The notes: generated from the sequence alone by a model not told the origin. A stretch of 64,000 nt of DNA from Solirubrobacterales bacterium (GCA_023958085.1 JAMLGI010000007.1:62001-126000); one strand, 5' to 3'; shown: positions 39,020 to 52,787, numbered from the stretch's first letter. Program-made: numbers and translations.

Positions 39020-40201
39020 CTACTCGGGCTTGACTTCTTCGACCAGGGTGTAGCCGCCCTTGCCGTTCATGGCGACGATCCAGATCGGCTGGCGGACGTC
39101 GTGGTCGGAGGTGAAGCTGAAGTTGCCGAGCGGGGTTTCCTCCTCGACCCCCTCGAGCGAGTTGCGGAGAGCATTGCGGTCGGCGACGGGATCCTCGAAG
39201 CCGAGATCCGCGTCTTCCGCGGCCTCGGCCAGCAGCTTCACCCCGGTGTAGGCCTGGGCGGCGAACTGGTCCGGCGCAGTCCCGTAGGCGTCGTCGTAGG
39301 CGGCGATGAACTCCCGGTTGACCTCGGAATCGTTTCCGGCGAACCAGGCCGAGGCGCTCTGGGCGCCCTTTCCGTCGGGTCCCGCGTTCCTTGCGGCCAG
39401 TTGAGAGTTGAACGCATTGCCGCCGGCGATCGGACCATCGAAGCCGAGCTCCCGCAGCTCCTTGATCAGCCCGGCGGCCACCTCACCTGACGATGCGGTG
39501 ATCATGAAGACGTCCGGCTTGGCGCGGAGGGCGAGCTGGATTCCGGCCGAGGTCACCGTGTTGGCGATCACCTTCACCCCCTCTTCGGTGAAGGCGTCCC
39601 GGGCGATTGCGGCGGTACTGGAACCGAAGGGATCCCCCTTGGGATGGACTATCACCGCGGACTTCGCCTTGCTGCTGCCGACCAGGTTCTTCACGTTGGC
39701 CGGGATCGCTTCGGCTTCGCCCAGGGAGTCCCGGAAGATGAACTCGCAGGGGTAGGGGCAGTCACCGACTATGCCCGGGCCGGTGTTGGAGACCGCCAGG
39801 ACCGGGGTGCCAAGACGGTTGGCGACCGGATCGGCCACCGCGGCCGAGTTGGAAAAGGTGGGGCCGAGTACCGCCACCGTCTGGTCGCCCTCGATCAGTT
39901 TTCGCATCAGCTTGGCCGAGCGGGCCGGGACCGAGCGGTCGTTCCTCTGGATCAGTTCGATCCGGGCGCCGTTCACCCCGTCGCTGTCGGCGTTGATCTC
40001 CTGAACCGCGAGCCGGGCCGCCTTGACCTGCTGCGGGCCGAACGCAACTCCGTCACCGGTGGTGGAGAAGACCGATCCGAGCTTGATGGTCTTTCCACTC
40101 CAGTCCGGTTCGCTGTCGCCACAGCCCGAGATGAGTGCCGCGGCACCGAACAGCCCGATCAGGGCGGCGAGGACGGCCGGGAGGCGAAGGCTGGACTTCA
40201 T
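39020..40201 (-). CDS. ABC transporter substrate-binding lipoprotein, branched-chain amino-acid type
   Basis: 393 residues from the ATG at 40201, which has GGAG five bases upstream. A lipoprotein signal (AALIGLFGAAALISGC) gives a lipidated cysteine. The mature part is a Leu/Ile/Val-binding type I periplasmic fold: IKLGSVFSTTGDGVAFG, AVLGPTFSNSAAV, and FGSSTAAIARDAF near the hinge. It would deliver amino acids or amides to an ABC importer, but no permease or ATPase gene is adjacent. It lies convergent to rpsL-rpsG. Confidence 0.85.
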   Translation of the reverse strand: MKSSLRLPAVLAALIGLFGAAALISGCGDSEPDWSGKTIKLGSVFSTTGDGVAFGPQQVKAARLAVQEINADSDGVNGARIELIQRNDRSVPARSAKLMRKLIEGDQTVAVLGPTFSNSAAVADPVANRLGTPVLAVSNTGPGIVGDCPYPCEFIFRDSLGEAEAIPANVKNLVGSSKAKSAVIVHPKGDPFGSSTAAIARDAFTEEGVKVIANTVTSAGIQLALRAKPDVFMITASSGEVAAGLIKELRELGFDGPIAGGNAFNSQLAARNAGPDGKGAQSASAWFAGNDSEVNREFIAAYDDAYGTAPDQFAAQAYTGVKLLAEAAEDADLGFEDPVADRNALRNSLEGVEEETPLGNFSFTSDHDVRQPIWIVAMNGKGGYTLVEEVKPE

Positions 40202-40325
40202 GTGGACTCCTTTGGACTGGGTGCGGGAAGCCGGCGCGGCCGGCTCCATCGAGGTCCGGGCCCGGCCGCATCGACCGAAACGATAAACACCACGTCGGCG
40301 GGTCGAGGCAACCCTGGCCGAGAGT

Positions 40326-40796
40326 TCAGTCCGGATCGGATCTTCCGGATCCGGCTACGCATAGAGCGGCACCGGCCAGCAGCAGGACAATCCCCCCGGT
40401 CAACTCGAGCCAGAGCCCGGCAGTAGCCACCCCGGTCGCGTCGAGGTTGCCCGCCCCCGGAGTGTTGTAGAGGCCGGTGTCACCCACATCCGGCAGATCG
40501 ACCAGCAGGAACACCAGGATCACGGCGAGCCCCATACCGGCGGCGACGATTCCGCTGATCAGGGCAACCCGTCCGGTTTCCTCCGGGGCCCGGGCCTCAA
40601 CCGTGATCAGGAAGATGACCGCGAGGCCGGCGATCGCCCCGAGGATCGCCACCAGCGGACCGTGCTTGTCGAGCAGGTTCAGCTTTGCGATGTCGATTCC
40701 AACCGGATCCTGGAGCGTGAACGCGGTCACGAACTGGGAGAGAATCACGATCAGTGATCCAAGCAGCGCCGTGATCACGGTGAGGCGAAGGCTCAT
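40326..40796 (-). CDS. Four-helix membrane protein of unknown function
   Basis: 156 residues with four hydrophobic segments: VITALLGSLIVILSQFV, LVAILGAIAGLAVIFLI, ALISGIVAAGMGLAVILVFL and LTGGIVLLLAGAALCVA. A conserved-looking outside loop with DLPDVGDTGLYN lies before the last helix. The same plan occurs in the C-terminal half of the gene upstream, so the two are paralogs by duplication. They overlap by four bases. Confidence 0.6.
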   Translation of the reverse strand: MSLRLTVITALLGSLIVILSQFVTAFTLQDPVGIDIAKLNLLDKHGPLVAILGAIAGLAVIFLITVEARAPEETGRVALISGIVAAGMGLAVILVFLLVDLPDVGDTGLYNTPGAGNLDATGVATAGLWLELTGGIVLLLAGAALCVAGSGRSDPD

Positions 40797-41719
40797 GCGG
40801 CACTCCCGCCGGAAACGGCGAGCCGGCGCGTCGTCCGGGTCTTGGTTGGACTGTCGATGGTCAGCAGTACGCCGGATGCGGCCAGCACCGCTCCGGCCGC
40901 CAGTTGCAGCCAGAAACCGGACAGCAGCAGGGCCGAGACACCCGAGTAGCTGACCCCGGCGTCACCGGTATCGAGCCCGGCCGGAAGATCGATCCCGAGC
41001 GAGACCGCGAGGGTCACGATCCCGGAGATCATCAGCAGCGAGGCGAACCCGCGACGTCCCGACCGGATCGTGCCGACTATTCCGACCGCTGCCGCCAGGG
41101 CGGCCAGCAGAAGAAGGACGGAGTGAGAGGCGAACGGGGTGCGGACATCGACCCGTGGGGCGTGGGTCACATCCTCGATCCCGCTGTATCCCGGCTGCCC
41201 GATCGCGGTTGCGCGAAACTCGGTGAACTGGGAGACGACAAGGATCAGGGTCGCCAGCCCGGCGACCGCCAGCAGCGCCCGCCGGGGGGTGAGTTCGCGG
41301 TCCACCAGGCGCAGCCCGCGGCCGACCGCCGCGGAGATCCGGGCGAACGCAACCGCCAGAAACCCCGTGCCCGCCACGACCCCCGACCTGATCCTGGCGG
41401 CCAGAGTCCGAAGTTGCCGTCCGACCGGCCCGGTGGCTTCGAAGGCGGCTGCGACGGCCCGTGCCAGGTACCGGGAGGTCCGGACGATCTCCTGCCCGGT
41501 TGCCCGGACTCCCCGGGAGAGCGCGTTCCCGGGCTGTGACCGACGCTCACGTCGCCGCCGGGCGTCACGACGCCGACGGGCCTCGATCCGCTGGCGTTCG
41601 GTCAGGGTCGGCCGGGGCCGGGCGCTGCCACCAGAGGATTCTGTCCCCGCGGACGCCTTTTCAGAGGAGGAGCGCTGCCGCTCCCGCGCCGGTCCGGTCT
41701 TTTTGGATTCTTCACTCAA
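40793..41719 (-). CDS. Membrane protein with basic head, paralog of its neighbour
   Basis: 308 residues. The first ~80 are strongly basic (RRRDARRRRERRSQ). Four hydrophobic segments follow, with an outside loop DLPAGLDTGDAGVSYSG that mirrors the DLPDVGDTG loop of the gene at 40326. The shared loop marks a small family with no function I can name. It is transcribed away from fusA and overlaps the next gene by four bases. Confidence 0.6.
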   Translation of the reverse strand: MSEESKKTGPARERQRSSSEKASAGTESSGGSARPRPTLTERQRIEARRRRDARRRRERRSQPGNALSRGVRATGQEIVRTSRYLARAVAAAFEATGPVGRQLRTLAARIRSGVVAGTGFLAVAFARISAAVGRGLRLVDRELTPRRALLAVAGLATLILVVSQFTEFRATAIGQPGYSGIEDVTHAPRVDVRTPFASHSVLLLLAALAAAVGIVGTIRSGRRGFASLLMISGIVTLAVSLGIDLPAGLDTGDAGVSYSGVSALLLSGFWLQLAAGAVLAASGVLLTIDSPTKTRTTRRLAVSGGSAA

Positions 41720-42208
41720 ACTCGCCCCCGCCCGGAGCTGACCGGGCCGAGCCGCAGCCTATTGCATCCCGGGGCCACCAGCCGCCCGCTGGCGGCGTCA
41801 TCAACCTCACGCGGGACCCTCACGGACCGGAGTCCTGTCGCGCCCCGCGTTCGGCGGATTCCTTGCCAGCGAACGGCCGGACGGCCCCGGGAAACGGCCA
41901 CCAGCCGCCCCTGCCGCCCCAATCGTCAGTGCTGCCGATCCAAGCCCGACCAGGTCCCCAATCGCCAGTGCTGCCGATCCGAACCGCAAACCTCCCCCTC
42001 CACCATTCTGGAGCCGATAGTGGCGGCCATACCGCCCAAACCGGCTCCAGAACGGTTCACGGGAGACTCGCGGGTGGTTCGCAGGGGCCTCCGAGCGGAT
42101 GGATGCAAGGAACCGGGTGAGCGGGTGCAGGGAGCACACTTTGGCCCGCGAGGTCGATGACGCAGCAGACGCCGCGCAGGTGGCTCCTGAGCCCACCCGC
42201 CGCTCTGG
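41720..42208. other. Gene-free region with direct and inverted repeats
   Basis: About 490 bases between divergent genes. Imperfect inverted repeats lie near 41771-41816 and 42143-42187. A 25-base direct repeat recurs 39 bases apart (41917-41941 and 41956-41980, one mismatch). A nested hairpin at 42006-42052 has outer arms TTCTGGAGCC/GGCTCCAGAA and inner GGCGG/CCGCC. No convincing ORF covers it. It could be a miniature element or a structured RNA. Confidence 0.45.
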
Positions 42209-42367
42209 TATAGTGGCCCGTCGCTCGGGTCCGCCTCGCACGCCGCGGGGCTTTTTATTGGTCCGGAGCCGGACCGTGCCGGGTTGAGAGACGCCGGGAG
42301 CGGCCCGCGACGGTTCCCAGCGGCCGTCGGTACCCATCCGGAAACTCCAAAAGGCAAGAAGAGAAAA
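42209..42367 (+). promoter_or_regulatory. fusA promoter and structured leader
   Basis: TATAGT at 42209-42214 is a good -10 box. The ~150-base leader contains GGGGCTTTTTATT near 42247-42259, which looks like an attenuator end, then a small hairpin GGTCCG/CGGACC at 42260-42275. The -35 box is unclear. Confidence 0.4.
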
Positions 42368-44473
<2,106 letters not shown>

Positions 44474-44510
44474 TCGAACGGGGCTGAATGCCCCGCCCGT
44501 GGCAAAGGGC

Positions 44511-44516
44511 TATATT
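44511..44516 (+). promoter_or_regulatory. -10 box before tuf
   Basis: TATATT in the 159-base gap between fusA and tuf. A GGGGC/GCCCC hairpin at about 44480-44494 precedes it and may weaken read-through from fusA. The -35 box is unclear. Confidence 0.35.
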
Positions 44517-44632
44517 TCCCAAGTTCGCCCGAATGCCGGGCAGCGTGCCCGAGCCACAAAGCTTTAGCAGCACCGCAAGACGTAAAACACCAAGAGAACC
44601 AGAGAACCAAGGTAGAAAGGCCCAGGAGAGCG

Positions 44633-45817
<1,185 letters not shown>

Positions 45818-45829
45818 CGACCGCTTCAC

Positions 45830-45867
45830 CGGGGCGGGTCGGCACGACTGCCGGCCGCCCCGTTTTT
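45830..45867 (+). terminator. Intrinsic terminator after tuf
   Basis: CGGGGCGG pairs with CCGCCCCG, with further pairing of CGGCA and TGCCG inside, followed by TTTTT. Confidence 0.85.
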
Positions 45868-46065
45868 CGCCCCCCGAAAGGGAAAGGGCAGGCAGTACCG
45901 CAGTACCGGCAGTGACAGATACGACCTTTGCAACACCCCGGACGGTCGAACCGCGTCGGGTCCGCAGCAGCGGACCGGGCGTAGGCGGCGGGGGACCTTG
46001 ACAGCAGCGGGATTCGGCGCCATGCCGGTTCACGCCCACAGAACGAGAAAGTAAGAGAAGCCGAA

Positions 46066-46386
46066 GTGGCAGCAATAGCCGCACAGAAAATCAGGATCAG
46101 GCTCAAGGCCTACGACCATGAGGCGATCGACCGCGCCGCCCGCGAGATCGTCGATACCGCTGAACGCACCGGAGCCTCGGTTTCCGGCCCGGTGCCACTC
46201 CCGACCGAAAAGAACGTTTACTGCGTGATCCGCTCGCCGTTCAAGGACAAGGACTCACGCGAGCATTTCGAGATCCGCACCCACAAGCGGCTGATCGACA
46301 TCAAGCAGCCCACCCCGAAGACGGTCGACTCGCTGCAGCGCCTCGACTCGCTCCCCGCCGGCGTCGATATCGAGATCAGGCTCTGA
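46066..46386 (+). CDS. rpsJ: Ribosomal protein uS10 (NusE)
   Basis: 106 residues from GTG 46066 ([14 protein letters not shown]). It is part of the 30S head and, as NusE, a partner of NusG in transcription-translation coupling. It is first in the S10 operon; the ~200 bases upstream hold no gene and probably the promoter. Confidence 0.96.
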   Translation: MAAIAAQKIRIRLKAYDHEAIDRAAREIVDTAERTGASVSGPVPLPTEKNVYCVIRSPFKDKDSREHFEIRTHKRLIDIKQPTPKTVDSLQRLDSLPAGVDIEIRL

Positions 46387-46388
46387 TC

Positions 46389-47033
46389 ATGTCGGCGATT
46401 CTCGGAAAGAAGCTCGGCATGACCCAACTCTTCAGAGAGGACGGAGAGGTCGTGCCGGTTACCGTGATCGAGGCCGGACCGTGCCCGGTGACCGCAATCC
46501 GGCGCCCCGAGAGGGACGGCTACTCGGCGGTTCAGCTCGGCTTCGACCAGGTCAAGGAAGGCAAGCTGAGCAAGGCCGAACTCGGTCACCTCGCCAAGTC
46601 CGATTCCGCCCCGATGCGGGTGCTGGTCGAGTTCCGTGACGCGGAGCTCCCCGCCGCCGAGGGCAGTGAAGAGGGCGCGGTCGAACTGGGCCAGAAGGTC
46701 ACCGTCGAGTCGTTCGAGGTCGGGCAGAAGGTCAAGGCTGCCGGGATCACGATCGGCAAGGGTTTCCAGGGCACGATCAAGCGGCACAACTTCGGTCGTG
46801 GACCGGAGACCCACGGTTCCCACAACGTCCGTGCGCCGGGATCGATCGGCGCCTCCGCCTGGCCCGCCCGCGTGTTCAAGGGGATGCGCCTGCCCGGCCA
46901 GATGGGCGGCAAGCGTCGCACCCAGGCCGGACTCGAGATCGCCGGCATCGACGGCGAGAAGAACCTGCTGATGATCAAGGGCTCCGTTCCCGGGGCCCGG
47001 AACTCGATTCTGGAGATCCGTACCGATGGCTAG
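46389..47033 (+). CDS. rplC: Ribosomal protein uL3
   Basis: 214 residues. Begins [12 protein letters not shown], with the signature [12 protein letters not shown] near the peptidyl transferase centre. Its 3' end overlaps rplD by eight bases. Confidence 0.96.
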   Translation: MSAILGKKLGMTQLFREDGEVVPVTVIEAGPCPVTAIRRPERDGYSAVQLGFDQVKEGKLSKAELGHLAKSDSAPMRVLVEFRDAELPAAEGSEEGAVELGQKVTVESFEVGQKVKAAGITIGKGFQGTIKRHNFGRGPETHGSHNVRAPGSIGASAWPARVFKGMRLPGQMGGKRRTQAGLEIAGIDGEKNLLMIKGSVPGARNSILEIRTDG

Positions 47034-47703
47034 CACCAAGGCCCCCAAACTGCCCGTCCTGGGCAAGACCACCAAGGCCGACGCTCCGGCCGGTCTCTTC
47101 ACCGAGGAGTTCCACCAGTCGCTGGTTCATGAGACCGCCCGGGCCGACGCGAACTCGCGTCGCCAGGGGACGGCATCCAGCCTGACCCGCGGCGAGGTCT
47201 CGATGACCACCGCGAAGGCGTGGCGCCAGAAAGGCACCGGCCGGGCCCGGGCCGGCGCGCTCAGCGTCCCGAATCGCTACGGCGGCGGTGCCGCCTTCGG
47301 GCCGAAGCCGCGTCACTACACGGTCAAGGTGAACCGCAAGGCCCGTCGCAAGGCGATGCGGTCGGCCCTCTCGGTCCACGCCGACCGGGGTTCGGTCGCC
47401 GTGGTCAAGGCCAAGGACTTCGAGACCCCGTCGACCAAGACGGCCGCCGAGGCACTGGCCAAGTGGGGCGCCAGGCGATCCACCCTCGTGGTGATCGCCG
47501 GCGACGAGACCGGGATCCTCAAGAGCTTTCGCAACATTCCCCGGGTCAAGGTGCTCGAGGTCGGTGCGGTCGGTGTGGTCGACGTGATCGGCGCCGCCTC
47601 GCTGGCGATCTCGGAAGCGGCCCTGGCCGCGCTAGCCGTCCGCAACGGAGGACAGAACGGCGCGGATGCCGCCGACCCCAAGACCGCAAAGGACGGTGAG
47701 TGA
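47026..47703 (+). CDS. rplD: Ribosomal protein uL4
   Basis: 225 residues. The loop [12 protein letters not shown] reaches the exit tunnel. The early part ([15 protein letters not shown]) is typical. In some bacteria uL4 controls this operon by attenuation; no leader for that is recognised here. The last ~15 residues are an unconserved tail. Confidence 0.95.
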   Translation: MASTKAPKLPVLGKTTKADAPAGLFTEEFHQSLVHETARADANSRRQGTASSLTRGEVSMTTAKAWRQKGTGRARAGALSVPNRYGGGAAFGPKPRHYTVKVNRKARRKAMRSALSVHADRGSVAVVKAKDFETPSTKTAAEALAKWGARRSTLVVIAGDETGILKSFRNIPRVKVLEVGAVGVVDVIGAASLAISEAALAALAVRNGGQNGADAADPKTAKDGE

Positions 47704-47999
47704 TGGATCCGCGCAGCGTGATCATCCGGCCGGTCGCCACGGAGAAGAGTTACGCCCTGATGGCCGCCAACAAGTACACGTTCCGGGTTGACCATCGGGC
47801 CCACAAGCTCGAGATCAAGGACGCGGTCGAGAAGGCTTTCGACGTTGAGGTGATCAAGGTCCGGACGATCAAGGTCCGCTCCAAGCCGAAGCGTCGCGGG
47901 CTCCACCAGGGCCGCAGTCGCTCCTGGAAGAAGGCAGTCGTCGAACTCGCCCCCGGGGACAGCATCGAGCTGTTCGAGGGCGCCGCGGTCGAGGGCTAG
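47703..47999 (+). CDS. rplW: Ribosomal protein uL23
   Basis: 98 residues from ATG 47703 (TGATG overlap with rplD); GTG 47700 is possible. Motifs: [15 protein letters not shown] and [16 protein letters not shown]. It lies at the tunnel exit and docks SRP and trigger factor. Confidence 0.95.
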   Translation: MDPRSVIIRPVATEKSYALMAANKYTFRVDHRAHKLEIKDAVEKAFDVEVIKVRTIKVRSKPKRRGLHQGRSRSWKKAVVELAPGDSIELFEGAAVEG

Positions 48000-48018
48000 G
48001 AACGAGGAACTTCAAGTC

Positions 48019-48864
48019 ATGGCAATTCGCAAGACAAAACCGACCAGCCCGGGACGCCGCTTCGCGACCTACCAGTTGCGAGAGCAGTTGACCACGGACA
48101 CGCCCGAGCGGAAGCTGACCGAGGGACTGAAGAAGTCCGGTGGTCGCAACGTCAACGGACGGATCACCTCCCGCCACCGCGGGGGAGGGGCCAAGCGGCG
48201 TTACCGCCTGATCGACTTCAAGCGGCTCCGGGACGGAATTCCGGCCAGGGTCGCCACGATCGAGTACGACCCGAACCGGAGCGCCTACATCGCGCTGATC
48301 CACTACGCCGACGGTGCCAAGAGCTACATCCTGGCCCCGGCCCAGATCAATGTGGGGGACGTCGTGACCTCCGGTCCCGGCTCCGACATCCGCCCCGGCA
48401 ACTGCCTGGCGCTCGGCGAGATGCCGGTCGGTACCACGGTCCACAACGTCGAACTGAAGGCCGGCCAGGGCGGCAAGCTCGGGCGGTCGGCCGGCGGCTC
48501 GATCCAGCTGGTGGCGAAGGAAGGGAACTACGTCACCCTGCGGCTGCCCTCGAGCGAGATGCGGCTGGTTCGCAAGGAGTGCCGGGCGACGATCGGCGCG
48601 CTCTCCAACGCGGAGCATCAGAACGTGAAGATCGGCAAGGCGGGACGCAGCCGGCACAAGGGCAGGCGCCCCCAGACGCGGGGGATCGCGATGAACCCGG
48701 TCGATCACCCCCACGGCGGTGGCGAGGCCCACAAGACTCCCGGCGGACACCCGGTCACACCGTGGGGCAAGCCCACCCTCGGGTACCGCACCAGGAAGAA
48801 GAACAAGCAGTCAGACCGCTACATCGTGCGCGGACGCCGACGCGGGAAGAAGAAGGGTAGATAG
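48019..48864 (+). CDS. rplB: Ribosomal protein uL2
   Basis: 281 residues. The C-terminal signature [15 protein letters not shown] carries the conserved histidine near the peptidyl transferase centre. Needed for subunit association. Confidence 0.97.
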   Translation: MAIRKTKPTSPGRRFATYQLREQLTTDTPERKLTEGLKKSGGRNVNGRITSRHRGGGAKRRYRLIDFKRLRDGIPARVATIEYDPNRSAYIALIHYADGAKSYILAPAQINVGDVVTSGPGSDIRPGNCLALGEMPVGTTVHNVELKAGQGGKLGRSAGGSIQLVAKEGNYVTLRLPSSEMRLVRKECRATIGALSNAEHQNVKIGKAGRSRHKGRRPQTRGIAMNPVDHPHGGGEAHKTPGGHPVTPWGKPTLGYRTRKKNKQSDRYIVRGRRRGKKKGR

Positions 48865-48867
48865 ACC

Positions 48868-49134
48868 ATGGGTAGGTCAACCAAGAAGGGCCCGTTCGTC
48901 GAGGAACGCCTGATGGGGCGGATCGAGTCGATGAACGAGGCCGGAGACAAGCAGATGGTCAAGACCTGGTCGCGCCGGTCGACGATCTTCCCCGAGATGG
49001 TCGGGCACACGATCGCCGTCCACGACGGCCGCAAGCACGTGCCGATTTTCATCTCGGAGTCGATGGTCGGGCACAAGCTCGGCGAGTTCGCCCCGACCCG
49101 CACCTTCAAGTCCCACACCGGGGGCAAGGACTGA
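48868..49134 (+). CDS. rpsS: Ribosomal protein uS19
   Basis: 88 residues. [13 protein letters not shown] at the start and [16 protein letters not shown] at the end are typical. Binds 16S rRNA in the head next to uS13. Three bases separate it from rplB. Confidence 0.96.
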   Translation: MGRSTKKGPFVEERLMGRIESMNEAGDKQMVKTWSRRSTIFPEMVGHTIAVHDGRKHVPIFISESMVGHKLGEFAPTRTFKSHTGGKD

Positions 49135-49136
49135 TC

Positions 49137-49514
49137 GTGGCTGCCACCAAGACTGAAGAGCAGGAGGCGCCGGTGCTGGTGCGGGCGAGCGCGAAGTACG
49201 TGCGGGTTTCGCCGCGCAAGGCTCGCCTGATCGCCGACCAGATCCGGGGCCGGCACATCGACGATGTCCGCGCCCTGCTGCGGTTCTCTCCGCGTGCGGT
49301 CTCGACCGAGTTCACCAAAGTGGTCGAGTCGGCCGCGGCCAACGCCGAGAACAACCACGGCCTGATCGGCGACGAGATGGTCGTTCACGAAGTCCGGGTC
49401 GACGAGGGACCGACCCTGAAGCGGTTCCGGCCGCGGGCCCAGGGGCGTGCCACCCCGATCCACAAGCGAACCTGCCACATCTCCGTGGCCCTGACCCCGG
49501 AAGACGAGGACTAG
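49137..49514 (+). CDS. rplV: Ribosomal protein uL22
   Basis: 125 residues from GTG 49137. The motif [17 protein letters not shown] and the tunnel-lining hairpin around [17 protein letters not shown] are visible; that hairpin is where macrolide resistance changes arise in other bacteria. Confidence 0.96.
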   Translation: MAATKTEEQEAPVLVRASAKYVRVSPRKARLIADQIRGRHIDDVRALLRFSPRAVSTEFTKVVESAAANAENNHGLIGDEMVVHEVRVDEGPTLKRFRPRAQGRATPIHKRTCHISVALTPEDED

Positions 49515-49522
49515 AAGAAACC

Positions 49523-50235
49523 ATGGGACAGAAGATTCATCCCGAGGGCTTCCGAGTCGGCTACATCCACGACTGGAAGTCCAACTGGTTCGCCGAGAAG
49601 GAGTTTTCCGACCTGCTGATGCAGGACCTGGCGATCCGTGACCACATCGAAAACAAGCTGAGCCACGCCGGACTCTCGGACATCACGATCGAGCGCCGCG
49701 GCGAGGTTGCGGTGGACATCCACACTGCGCGCCCCGGCATCGTGATCGGCAAGTCCGGTTCCGAGGTCGACGCCCTGCGCAAGGATCTCCACCGGATCAC
49801 CGGTTCCCCGGTCAAGGTCAACATCCGTGAGGTCAAGCGCCCCGAGCTCGACGCGAAGCTGGTCGCCCAGTCGATCGCCGAGCAGCTCCAGAACCGGGTC
49901 GCCTTCCGGCGGGCCATGAAGCGGGCCCTCACCTCGGCCATGCGCTCCGGCGCCAAGGGCGTGAAGGTCCAGATCTCGGGCCGCCTCGGTGGCGCCGAGA
50001 TGGCCCGCACCGAGGGTTACTCGGACGGCCGGGTCCCGCTCCACACGCTGCGGGCCGACATCGACTACGGCTTCATCGAGGCCCGGACCGGCACCGGCCG
50101 GATCGGCGTCAAGTGCTGGATCAACAAGGGCGAGGTCATGCCGGAGGGCTTCCAGTCCTCGGCGACCGCCGAGCCCGAGCCGGCCCCGCAGCGTCCCGAC
50201 CGTCGCGGCGACAACCGCAGGGGAGGTCGTCGCTG

Positions 50236-50236
<1 letters not shown>
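49523..50236 (+). CDS. rpsC: Ribosomal protein uS3
   Basis: 237 residues. [18 protein letters not shown], and the KH-domain motif [14 protein letters not shown]. It lines the mRNA entry channel. A short Pro/Arg-rich tail ends the protein. The stop overlaps the ATG of rplP. Confidence 0.96.
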
Positions 50237-50651
<415 letters not shown>

Positions 50652-50655
<4 letters not shown>

Positions 50656-50864
50656 AATCCGGTGCAGCACACGAACTTCAGGACGTGGAACTCGTCGAGG
50701 AACTCAAGAAGGCTCGCGAGGAGGCGTTCAACCTGCGGCTCCGGCACGCCAACAGCACGCTCGAGGACACCGCCTCACTCGGCCGTGCCCGACGTGATCT
50801 GGCGCGGCTGCTGACGATCGCCCGCCAGCGGAACATCGATCTTGAGCGCGAACAGGGCTCCTGA
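50652..50864 (+). CDS. rpmC: Ribosomal protein uL29
   Basis: 70 residues. Two-helix protein: [20 protein letters not shown], then [14 protein letters not shown]. Sits at the tunnel exit beside uL23. Starts within the rplP stop (ATGA). Confidence 0.94.
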
Positions 50865-50881
50865 CCCAGACAGGCATAACG

Positions 50882-51442
50882 ATGGCTGAAGAAGAAACCG
50901 AAAACACAACTGAAGAAACCCCGGCCGAAGCCGAAGCCCCCGAGGCTCCGGTCGAAGCTACCCCGGAACCGGAAGAGGATCCGCTCGCCGACCTTCCCTG
51001 GAAGGAACGGCGGCGGGTGCTCAAGTCCCGCGAATCCGGCCCCGCCGGCCCCGAGCGCACCCCCGAGGAGCGCGAGGCCGACCGGCAGAAGGCCCGGGCC
51101 GCCAAGGCCCGTGCCCGCCGCAAGCGTCGGGCGGACGAGAAGGGCGAGAAGGGCGAGGCCGGAGTCGGCACGCCCCCGGCCGAACGGGTCCGGATCGGCA
51201 AGCCGAAGGAACGCCAGGGCCTGGTCGTGTCGGACAAGTCCGACAAGACGATCACGGTCCAGATCGATTTCGCCCACCGGCACAAGGTCTACGAGAAGAT
51301 CGTGCGGCGACGCCACAAGATTTACGCCCACGATGAGCGCAACGAGGCCAGTGAGGGCGACGTGGTCCGGGTGATCGAGACCCGCAAGCTCTCGAAGTCC
51401 AAGCACTGGCGCCTGATCGAGATCGTGGAAAGGGCCAGGTAG
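50882..51442 (+). CDS. rpsQ: Ribosomal protein uS17 with long N-terminal extension
   Basis: 186 residues, about twice the common length of ~85. The uS17 fold occupies residues ~100-186 (KERQGLVVSDKSDKTITVQI, VVRVIETRKLSKSKHWRL). Residues 1-45 are acidic and Glu/Pro/Ala-rich; residues 45-100 are strongly basic (KARAAKARARRKRR). The ATG at 50882 follows the rpmC stop closely, and no better internal start with a ribosome-binding site is seen, so the extension appears to be real. Confidence 0.93.
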   Translation: MAEEETENTTEETPAEAEAPEAPVEATPEPEEDPLADLPWKERRRVLKSRESGPAGPERTPEEREADRQKARAAKARARRKRRADEKGEKGEAGVGTPPAERVRIGKPKERQGLVVSDKSDKTITVQIDFAHRHKVYEKIVRRRHKIYAHDERNEASEGDVVRVIETRKLSKSKHWRLIEIVERAR

Positions 51443-51811
51443 ATGATCCAGCAGGAATCACGACTCCGCGTCGCCGACAACTCCGGCGCCCGCGAGCTGC
51501 TCTGCATCAGGGTCAAGGGCGGCTCTCACCGTCGCTACGGCTCGATCGGCGACATCATCACCGCGACCGTGAAGCAGGCCAGCTCGCAGGGTTCGGTCAA
51601 GAAGGGCGAGGTGGTGCAGGCCGTGATCGTCCGTACGACCAAGGAACTGGGAAGGCCCGACGGCACCTACATCTCGTTTGACGAGAACGCGGCGGTGCTG
51701 ATCGACGCCCAGAACAACCCGCGCGGAACCCGCATCTTCGGCCCGGTGGCCCGTGAACTCCGGGACAAGGACTTCATGAAGATCATCTCGCTCGCTCCGG
51801 AGGTGCTTTAG
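51443..51811 (+). CDS. rplN: Ribosomal protein uL14
   Basis: 122 residues. [20 protein letters not shown] and [14 protein letters not shown] are typical. Lies at the subunit interface. Directly follows the rpsQ stop. Confidence 0.96.
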   Translation: MIQQESRLRVADNSGARELLCIRVKGGSHRRYGSIGDIITATVKQASSQGSVKKGEVVQAVIVRTTKELGRPDGTYISFDENAAVLIDAQNNPRGTRIFGPVARELRDKDFMKIISLAPEVL

Positions 51812-51813
51812 CC

Positions 51814-52140
51814 ATGAGAATTCGTACCGACGACCAGGTCCAGATCATGGCCGGCAAGGACTCCGGCAAGCAGGGTCGCGTACTGCGTACCGACCCGAAG
51901 AAGGAGACCGTGTACGTTGAGGCTCTCAACATGGTCAAGCGCCATCAGCGCGCCCAGCCTTCCCCCAGCGGACAGGGCCCCGGCGTTGAAGGCGGGATCA
52001 TCGAGAAGGAGGGACCGATCCACGTGTCCAACGTGGCTCTGGTCGACCCCAGTGACAACAAGCCCACCCGGATCGGCGTTCGCCGGACCGAGGACGGACA
52101 GCGCCAGCGGTACTCGAAGCGCACCGGTGAGGCGATCTGA
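51814..52140 (+). CDS. rplX: Ribosomal protein uL24
   Basis: 108 residues with an N-terminal KOW motif ([20 protein letters not shown]). One of the first proteins to bind 23S rRNA. It starts two bases after rplN. Confidence 0.95.
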   Translation: MRIRTDDQVQIMAGKDSGKQGRVLRTDPKKETVYVEALNMVKRHQRAQPSPSGQGPGVEGGIIEKEGPIHVSNVALVDPSDNKPTRIGVRRTEDGQRQRYSKRTGEAI

Positions 52141-52145
52141 GAAGG

Positions 52146-52787
52146 ATGATGGAAGCAGCTACAGCCACAACCCAGCAGGCAGTGCCGCCACCGCGGCTGC
52201 GTGACACGTACGAAAACGATGTCAAGCCGAAACTGATCGAAAAGTTCGGCTACAGCAGCTCGATGCAGGCCCCCCGCCTGAGCAAGATCACCCTGAACAT
52301 GGGCCTCGGCTCCTCGGTTGATTCGAAGGCCCGCGAGAAAGCGATCGGGGAACTCGCCCTGATTGCCGGGCAGCATCCGAACACCCGGATCGCCAAGAAG
52401 TCGATCGCCTCCTTCAAGCTGCGCGAAGGAATGCCGGTCGGTGCGGCGGTCACCCTGCGGGGAGCCCGGATGTGGGAGTTCCTCGATCGTCTCTGCGCGA
52501 TCGCGATTCCCCGGATCCGCGACTTCCGTGGCCTCAAGGCAACCTCCTTCGACGGCCGCGGCAACTACTCGATGGGTGTCAAGGAACAGCTGATGTTCCC
52601 CGAGATCGATTACGACTCGGTCGATCAGGTTTTCGGGCTCGACATCACGATCACCACAACTGCCGCGTCAGATGCCGAGGCCTTTGAGCTGCTGCTCGGG
52701 CTCGGCATGCCCTTCGCCAAGGAGGGACGGCCCGTAGCCGAGGGCACCGACGTCAACGACCAGGAGAAGCAGGAGGACCAGGGCTAA
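52146..52787 (+). CDS. rplE: Ribosomal protein uL5
   Basis: 213 residues. Motifs: [31 protein letters not shown] and [18 protein letters not shown]. Contacts 5S rRNA. Somewhat longer than usual at both ends; ATG 52149 is an alternative start. The stop overlaps rpsZ. Confidence 0.95.
   Translation: MMEAATATTQQAVPPPRLRDTYENDVKPKLIEKFGYSSSMQAPRLSKITLNMGLGSSVDSKAREKAIGELALIAGQHPNTRIAKKSIASFKLREGMPVGAAVTLRGARMWEFLDRLCAIAIPRIRDFRGLKATSFDGRGNYSMGVKEQLMFPEIDYDSVDQVFGLDITITTTAASDAEAFELLLGLGMPFAKEGRPVAEGTDVNDQEKQEDQG

Noticed and set aside
39020-41719. A complete branched-chain amino-acid ABC importer
   Set aside because: Only the binding protein is present; the two adjacent membrane proteins lack permease motifs and there is no ATPase gene.
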